DNA of 10,336 bases from F23-B02 sp963640555 (GTDB lineage: Bacteria > Bacillota > Clostridia > Oscillospirales > Oscillospiraceae), in the NCBI GenBank assembly GCA_963640555.1, contig CAVHZB010000090.1, positions 1 to 10,336 of the forward strand, read 5' to 3'. A program made the position numbers and the translations under genes. The notes below the pieces were generated by a model. It worked only from the letters and a program-made list of their open reading frames with translations. It was not told the origin of the DNA and did no database searches. How positions within the stretch are numbered: position 1 is the first letter of the stretch; each line of letters starts with the position of its first letter. This document shows, piece after piece, positions 6,082-10,336 of the stretch.

Positions 6082-8685
6082 ATGGCAGAACTCACACCGA
6101 TGAAAATGCAATACCGGCAGATAAAGGAGCAGTACAGCGATTGCCTGCTGTTTTTCCGCCTCGGCGATTTCTACGAAATGTTCGATGAGGACGCCAAGAT
6201 CGCGTCCAAGGAGCTCGACCTCGCGCTTACGACGCGCGACCGCGGCGTTGCCGACCCCGAGCTGCGCACGCCCATGTGCGGAGTGCCGTATCACAGCAGC
6301 CAATCGTATATAGCAAAGCTCATAGCACGCGGGTACAAGGTCGCCATATGCGAGCAGATGGAGGATCCCGCCACGGCAAAGGGGCTGGTAAAGCGCGATG
6401 TGATCCGTGTTATCACTCCCGGCACGGTGACGGATGCCGCCATGCTCGACGAGGGCAAAAGCAACTACCTCGGCGCCGTTTACTACGAGACCGGACACGG
6501 TGCCGTGGCGTTCTGCGACATATCGACGGGCGAGTTCTGCGTTGCCGCGATGCAGGGCGATAATTTAAACCACATACTCAATGAGCTCGGCAGGTTCGCG
6601 CCGCGGGAGCTCATTATGAATAAAGCCGCCGCCGAGACCGGCACCATTCCGGACTTTGCGCGCATGAAGCTCGGCTGTATGCTCGAAATGGGCGGCAATG
6701 ACTATGAATATATGGAGTGCTCGGCACGGGTCTGCGAGCAGTTCAGGCTCTCGTCGATAGACGATGCGGGGCTTGGCGACACGCCCGCCGCCGTTTGCGC
6801 CGCGGGTGCACTTCTGCGCTATATAAGCGAAACACAGAAAACCGACATGGCGCACATCCGCAGGATAGATCTTTTCACCGGCGGCAGGTACATGGAGCTC
6901 GACTGGGCGACGCGCCGCTCGCTTGAGCTTACAGAATCCCTGCGCACCGGCGAAAAGCGCGGCTCTCTGCTGTGGGTGCTCGACAAAACGAAAACGCCCA
7001 TGGGCGGCAGACTGCTGCGCTCGTGGATAGAGCGTCCGCTGCTGAGTCCCGTTGCGATAAAGCGCCGGCTCTCCGCCGTGGACGAGCTGTGCAAGAACAA
7101 TGTCGCGCGCGGCGAGCTCATAGAGACCATGCGCGGCATGGGCGACATGCAGCGGCTCATCGGCAGGGTGGTCTACGGCACGGCAAACGCCCGCGACCTG
7201 ATCGTGCTGCGCGACTGCACGGCGGTGCTGCCGAGGATAGTCGAGCTGCTTGCTCCGTTTAAAAGCGCGCAGCTTAAACAGATAGCGGAGCTGGATGTTC
7301 TGCATGAGATAAACATGCGCATAAACTGGGCGATCTGCGACGATCCCCCGTTTTCCGTGCGCGAGGGCGGGATGCTCAGGACCGGCTACTCCGAGCAGGT
7401 CGATAAGCTGCGCAAAATACGCGATAACGGCGCGGAATCGGTGGCCGAGCTCGAGCGCGCCGAAAAGCTGCGCACCGGCATCAAAAAGCTCAAGATAGGC
7501 TACAACAAGGTGTTCGGCTACTATATAGAGATACCTAAATCCGCCGCCGACGAGGGCAGGATCCCCGAATCGTATGTCAGAAAGCAGACCCTTATGTCGA
7601 GCGAGCGGTATTTCACCCCGGAGCTCAAGGATATGGAGACCACGCTGCTGACGGCGTCCGATAAGATAAAGCAGCTTGAGTATGAATTTTTCGTTGACCT
7701 GTGCCACACGATAGCCGGCATGGTCGGGCAGGTGCAGGCGACGGCCGAGGCCGTGGCGCGGCTCGATGTTTTCTGCTCGTTTGCCGATGTTGCGGTGCGC
7801 AATGATTACTGTATGCCGGAGATCGACGCCTCCGGCGAGCTCACGATACGCGACGGCCGCCACCCCGTCGTCGAGCAGACCCTCAGCGAGGTTGCGTTCG
7901 TGCCCAACGACACGCAGCTCAACTGCGAGGGCAACCGCGTTGCCATCGTAACGGGACCGAATATGGCGGGCAAGAGCACCTATATGCGCCAGACCGCACT
8001 CATCGCGCTCATGGCTCAGATCGGCTCGTTCGTTCCGGCGAAAAGCGCCGTCATCGGCGTTGTCGACAGGGTGTTCACCCGCATAGGCGCATCCGACGAC
8101 CTTGCGGGCGGGCAATCGACCTTCATGCTCGAAATGAGCGAGGTGGCAAATATCCTGCAAAACGCAACTTCGTCGAGTCTGCTCATCCTCGACGAGATCG
8201 GCAGGGGCACCTCGACCTACGACGGCATGGCGATAGCCCGTGCCGTGCTGGAATACTGCGCCGACAGGAAAAGGCTCGGCGCGAAAACGATGTTTGCAAC
8301 CCACTATCACGAGCTCAGCGCGCTTGAGGGCAGCGTTGAGGGCGTGCACAATTTCTCGATAAGCGCGAAAAAGCAGGGCGATACGCTGGTGTTCCTGCGC
8401 AAGATAGTGCCCGGCTCGGCCGACGACAGCTACGGCATAGAGGTCGCAAAGCTCGCCGGCGTGCCCGATAAGGTCATCAGCAGGGCAAAGACCTATCTCC
8501 GGCAGCTTGAGGACTCAGGCGCGGCTCCAAAGGTCGAAAAAAAGCAGCCCGAGGCGCAGATAAGCCTTGTCGATGCCGGTCAGGACGAGATAGGCAGGAT
8601 ACTTCGGGCGACCGATATAAATTCGCTGACGCCGCTTGAGGCGCTGAATCTGCTCAGCGAGCTTCAGCAGAAGGCGAGGGGCTGA
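6082..8685 (+). CDS. mutS: DNA mismatch repair protein MutS
   Basis: MutS dimers clamp onto mismatched DNA and recruit MutL in an ATP-dependent way. The protein has 867 residues, normal for MutS1. The N-terminal mismatch-binding domain has GDFYEMF (28-34), in which Phe30 and Glu32 of the F-x-E motif contact the mispaired base. The connector, lever and clamp domains follow. The ABC-type ATPase has Walker A GPNMAGKST (625-633, Lys631), Walker B LLILDE ending at Asp704-Glu705 with GRGTSTYDG after it, and ATHYHEL (739-745). The C-terminal tail resembles the usual dimerisation end (SLTPLEALNLLSEL). I chose the ATG at 6082 because MAELTPMKMQY aligns with the known N-termini of MutS proteins. An in-frame TTG at 6028 would add 18 atypical residues and has no good ribosome site. 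The stop overlaps the next start by one base (TGATG). Confidence 0.97.
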   Translation: MAELTPMKMQYRQIKEQYSDCLLFFRLGDFYEMFDEDAKIASKELDLALTTRDRGVADPELRTPMCGVPYHSSQSYIAKLIARGYKVAICEQMEDPATAKGLVKRDVIRVITPGTVTDAAMLDEGKSNYLGAVYYETGHGAVAFCDISTGEFCVAAMQGDNLNHILNELGRFAPRELIMNKAAAETGTIPDFARMKLGCMLEMGGNDYEYMECSARVCEQFRLSSIDDAGLGDTPAAVCAAGALLRYISETQKTDMAHIRRIDLFTGGRYMELDWATRRSLELTESLRTGEKRGSLLWVLDKTKTPMGGRLLRSWIERPLLSPVAIKRRLSAVDELCKNNVARGELIETMRGMGDMQRLIGRVVYGTANARDLIVLRDCTAVLPRIVELLAPFKSAQLKQIAELDVLHEINMRINWAICDDPPFSVREGGMLRTGYSEQVDKLRKIRDNGAESVAELERAEKLRTGIKKLKIGYNKVFGYYIEIPKSAADEGRIPESYVRKQTLMSSERYFTPELKDMETTLLTASDKIKQLEYEFFVDLCHTIAGMVGQVQATAEAVARLDVFCSFADVAVRNDYCMPEIDASGELTIRDGRHPVVEQTLSEVAFVPNDTQLNCEGNRVAIVTGPNMAGKSTYMRQTALIALMAQIGSFVPAKSAVIGVVDRVFTRIGASDDLAGGQSTFMLEMSEVANILQNATSSSLLILDEIGRGTSTYDGMAIARAVLEYCADRKRLGAKTMFATHYHELSALEGSVEGVHNFSISAKKQGDTLVFLRKIVPGSADDSYGIEVAKLAGVPDKVISRAKTYLRQLEDSGAAPKVEKKQPEAQISLVDAGQDEIGRILRATDINSLTPLEALNLLSELQQKARG

Positions 8686-9371
8686 TGAGGGACAAACTGA
8701 AAAAATCCGAGTTCTGGAGCGCAATGGTGATACTTCTGCTCCACATGGCGGTTTTCCCGATCGCACTGAGCCTGCTGGCTTCCGCGCGGCCGGGGCTGAT
8801 GACCAATGCGGAGATGAATCTCGTTTATTACATCGCAACGACTATGCTCGTGTTCATTTTCCTCGGAAGGTATCTGCGCCGCAGCTTTGACGGGCTCGCC
8901 GATGCTCCGGGGCGGTGCCTTTCGAGCATTGCCGTCGGCTGGGTGCTGTATATGCTGCTGGTCATCGCCGTATCGGGACTCATAAGCGCTCTCGGCTTGG
9001 GCGATAACCTGAATCAGGAGTCGATAAGCTCCATGCTCGGTCAGGAGCGCGGGCTGATAATCGCCATGACGGTGTTCCTTGCGCCGATCGTGGAGGAGAG
9101 CCTGTTCCGCGGCGGACTGTTCTGCGGGCTCTATCCGAAAAGCCGCTTTGCCGCTTACGCCGTGTCGATGCTGCTGTTCTGCGTTTACCATGTCTGGCAG
9201 TATGCCGTTGCGCTGGGCGATCCGGGCTATCTGCTCATGTCGATACAGTATCTCCCCGCCGCCTTCGTGCTGTGCTGGGTGTACGAGCGCTCGGGCTCGG
9301 TGTGGACGAATATATTCTTCCACATGAGCGTCAACGCCTATGCCATTTTTGCCGCGTCCCGCCTCGGATGA
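8685..9371 (+). CDS. CPBP family intramembrane metalloprotease
   Basis: This 228-residue polytopic membrane protein probably belongs to the CPBP (CAAX protease and bacteriocin-processing, Abi) family. The three signature motifs are present: EESLFR (Glu137-Glu138 and Arg142), FCVYH (Phe165, His169) and HMSVN (His213, Asn217). These are the predicted catalytic and metal-binding residues. About six or seven hydrophobic helices are visible, the first at about residues 11-32, the second at 46-62 and the third at 81-103, then three or four around the motifs. In bacteria such proteins process or degrade membrane peptides, give bacteriocin self-immunity, or act as scaffolds, and the substrate cannot be read from sequence. 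The start overlaps the mutS stop (TGATG), with GAGGG just upstream, so it is coupled to mutS. No bacteriocin precursor is seen nearby. Family call strong, role unknown. Confidence 0.88.
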   Translation: MRDKLKKSEFWSAMVILLLHMAVFPIALSLLASARPGLMTNAEMNLVYYIATTMLVFIFLGRYLRRSFDGLADAPGRCLSSIAVGWVLYMLLVIAVSGLISALGLGDNLNQESISSMLGQERGLIIAMTVFLAPIVEESLFRGGLFCGLYPKSRFAAYAVSMLLFCVYHVWQYAVALGDPGYLLMSIQYLPAAFVLCWVYERSGSVWTNIFFHMSVNAYAIFAASRLG

Positions 9372-9415
9372 GGCTGCGCCCGCGTGGTCTGGACCGGATC
9401 ATATAAATTCTCACA

Positions 9416-9420
9416 AAGGA
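9416..9420 (+). promoter_or_regulatory. Ribosome binding site deciding the folT start
   Basis: AAGGA lies seven bases before the GTG at 9428. Two other candidates do not fit: the GTG at 9422 is only one base away, and an ATG at 9420 overlaps the site itself and opens just a 12-codon frame. This favours the GTG at 9428. Confidence 0.7.
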
Positions 9421-9427
9421 TGTGCCT

Positions 9428-9946
9428 GTGGATAACAAGCTCAGTACGAAAAAAATGACAGTGTGCGCGATGCTCATTGCGTTTGATGTCATATTCACGC
9501 GCGTTTTGGCGCTTAATATGCCGCTGGCGAAGATCGGCATCGGCTTTGCGGCGGCAGCCGTCTGCGCGATGCTCTACGGTCCGACATGGGCAGCCGTGTG
9601 TGCGGGTCTGGGCGATCTCGCCGGCTCGCTGCTGTTTCCTACGGGGGCGTACTTCCCCGGCTTTACAGTCACCGCGGCTATCGGCGGCGCGATATTCGGC
9701 TTTGTCCTGTACGGCTCCCGACCGACGGTGCTTCGGTGCTTTCTCGCGGCGCTGTGCAACGGCGTTGTCGTGTCGCTGCTGCTCAATACTGCGATGATCT
9801 CCGCCGTGTTCGGACCGCCGTTTGTGCCGCTGCTGCTTACGCGTCTTGCGCAGTTCGGCGTAATGCTTGCCGTGCAGACGCTCGTTTTTGTGTTTCTCAC
9901 GCGCTCCGACACACTCTATGAAAGGCTCATGTCCCTCCGCGAGTAA
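9428..9946 (+). CDS. folT: Folate ECF transporter substrate-binding subunit (FolT-like)
   Basis: This 172-residue integral membrane protein has about six hydrophobic helices. It resembles the folate-specific S components of energy-coupling factor transporters, which capture folate outside the cell and toggle in the membrane with a shared EcfA-EcfA'-EcfT module. The best marker is the stretch at about 62-84 (GDLAGSLLFPTGAYFPGFT, then the TAAIGGAIFG helix), characteristic of FolT-type S components. The N-terminus (STKKMTVCAMLIAFDVIFTRVL) also fits the family's first helix. It starts with GTG. No ATPase or EcfT gene lies in the window, so it should use a module encoded elsewhere. Fifty-six bases separate it from the CPBP gene, and I see no folate riboswitch in that gap. 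It may be read through from mutS or have its own weak promoter. Folate as substrate is inferred from family resemblance. Confidence 0.8.
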   Translation: MDNKLSTKKMTVCAMLIAFDVIFTRVLALNMPLAKIGIGFAAAAVCAMLYGPTWAAVCAGLGDLAGSLLFPTGAYFPGFTVTAAIGGAIFGFVLYGSRPTVLRCFLAALCNGVVVSLLLNTAMISAVFGPPFVPLLLTRLAQFGVMLAVQTLVFVFLTRSDTLYERLMSLRE

Positions 9947-10128
9947 TTTTAGAGGCGGCTTTCTGCACCTTCGGATACGGTCGCAGCATCAGCCCGACCG
10001 GAGGGCGCCGGTGAAACCGCACAGCTTTGCAATATTGCTGCCTGCGGCGCGATTGAACACACCTCATAAGGCTCTGTACAATACAGGCTACAGGTGAGAC
10101 ACCTTTCCTTTCTGTACAAATAATAAAA
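9947..10128. other. Non-coding region after folT with several hairpins
   Basis: No reading frame here has a ribosome binding site or family resemblance. Short inverted repeats are frequent. ACCGG pairs with CCGGT near 9995-10012, a GCAGCA near 9973-9979 can pair with TGCTGC near 10036-10042, and a perfect palindrome GCAATATTGC lies at 10029-10038. CTGTA/TACAG flank a CAA loop at 10074-10086, and AGGTG/CACCT flank AGA at 10092-10104, followed by a pyrimidine run. The octamer CTGTACAA occurs twice (10074-10081 and 10112-10119). It could be a structured RNA, a decayed gene or a dispersed intergenic repeat. I could not match it to a known RNA family. Confidence 0.4.
10053..10082 (+). promoter_or_regulatory. 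Possible plus-strand promoter in the right intergenic region
   Basis: TTGAAC (10053-10058) and TACAAT (10077-10082) are 18 bp apart, matching consensus at four and five of six bases. No gene follows on this strand within the window, so any transcript would be a short RNA. The -10 lies inside a small hairpin. A chance match is quite possible. Confidence 0.25.
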
Positions 10129-10165
10129 GGGCTGCCCTCAAGGATGTGCTCCAAGAGGGCAGCCC
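10129..10165 (-). terminator. Intrinsic terminator, best on the minus strand
   Basis: An 11-bp GC-rich perfect stem (10129-10139 with 10155-10165) continues, after an AA/AA internal loop, into a 3-bp inner stem around TGTGC. Reading the minus strand, the stem is followed by a U-rich tail (TTTTATTATTT, complement of 10118-10128), a good intrinsic terminator. The plus strand has only GATTTATG after it, so stopping in that direction would be weaker. It therefore points to transcription entering from the right, and may also stop leftover folT transcription. Confidence 0.8.
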
Positions 10166-10275
10166 GATTTATGCCTTAGTCAGTCAGAGAGGCTTGCTCT
10201 AAAATGTAGGGCGAACCTCCTCAGATGAATTTTTACTTTTTGACAACAGACAAAAAGCGGCTTTCGGGATACGAA

Positions 10276-10308
10276 AAAACCCAGAAGTCGTTGAAACTTC
10301 TGGGTTTT
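10276..10308. terminator. Bidirectional intrinsic terminator near the right edge
   Basis: A perfect 13-bp stem (10276-10288 with 10296-10308) encloses a seven-base loop. The minus strand has six Us after the GGG (complement of 10274-10279) and the plus strand four (10305-10308). A minus-strand stop codon (TAA, complement of 10322-10324) lies 13 bases before it, so it probably ends a minus-strand gene that lies mostly outside the window. Confidence 0.75.
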
Positions 10309-10336
10309 CCGGTGCAATATCTTATTTGCTGCACAA

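Noticed and set aside
6565..8349. 594-codon open frame on the minus strand opposite mutS
   Set aside because: Its sequence has no domain resemblance, and it mirrors the codon bias of GC-rich mutS. Long antisense frames are common opposite such genes.
8664..9323. 219-codon minus-strand frame opposite the CPBP gene
   Set aside because: It is a His/Arg/Glu-rich shadow. The plus-strand frame has membrane helices and the three CPBP motifs.
9372..9427. Tetrahydrofolate riboswitch before folT
   Set aside because: The gap is only 56 bases and shows none of the conserved folate-aptamer elements. A TATAAA at 9402-9407 lacks a -35 partner at proper spacing.
9927..10154. 75-codon minus-strand frame in the right intergenic region
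   Set aside because: It would start with TTG inside the terminator loop, has no ribosome site, and overlaps the end of folT. It could be a remnant, but I cannot support it as a gene.
10240..10273. Plus-strand promoter with TTGACA at 10240-10245
   Set aside because: The -35 is perfect, but no acceptable -10 lies 16-18 bp downstream and a terminator hairpin follows immediately.

Overview
The window looks like the chromosome of a GC-rich member of the Clostridia, most likely a gut Oscillospiraceae/Ruminococcaceae-type organism. This is inference from family content: a MutL with its own endonuclease site (no MutH or Dam needed), the miaB/mutS/mutL/miaA/hfq gene set that clusters in Clostridia, and a FolT-type ECF transporter subunit. 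Strong Shine-Dalgarno sites, stop/start overlaps between neighbours and very little spacer DNA fit this. No phage, transposon, CRISPR array, rRNA or tRNA gene was recognised. Nearly the whole window is core housekeeping DNA.

Layout. Two gene arms diverge from a 108-bp region at 3947-4054. The left arm is on the minus strand and runs mutL (3946-2117), miaA (2120-1173), hfq (1124-894) and a membrane-anchored HlyD-like adaptor gene (897-121). The junctions are a 4-base overlap, a 48-base gap and a 4-base overlap. It ends in an AT-rich block (1-120) with two inverted repeats. The right arm is on the plus strand and runs miaB (4055-5473), an unidentified two-helix membrane protein (5470-6015), mutS (6082-8685), a CPBP-family membrane protease (8685-9371) and a folT-like gene (9428-9946). 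The last 390 bases (9947-10336) hold no convincing gene. They contain hairpins, a possible plus-strand promoter, and two intrinsic terminators that work best for transcription entering from the right edge.

How the genes work together. MutS recognises mismatches and MutL nicks the faulty strand. MiaA adds an isopentenyl group to A37 of tRNAs that read codons starting with U, and MiaB then methylthiolates the same base. One partner of each pair lies in each arm, so the shared divergent promoter region is the natural place to balance both pathways. Hfq, an RNA-binding hexamer, follows miaA as it does in many bacteria. The usual clostridial order is collinear (miaB-mutS-mutL-miaA-hfq); here the mutL-miaA-hfq half points the other way, which suggests a local inversion.

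I see no clearly new system. The points most worth a second look are the split cluster with overlapping divergent promoters, the mutS leader in which a hairpin separates the Shine-Dalgarno site from the start codon, the unknown membrane protein inside the miaB-mutS operon, and the structured non-coding region at the right end.
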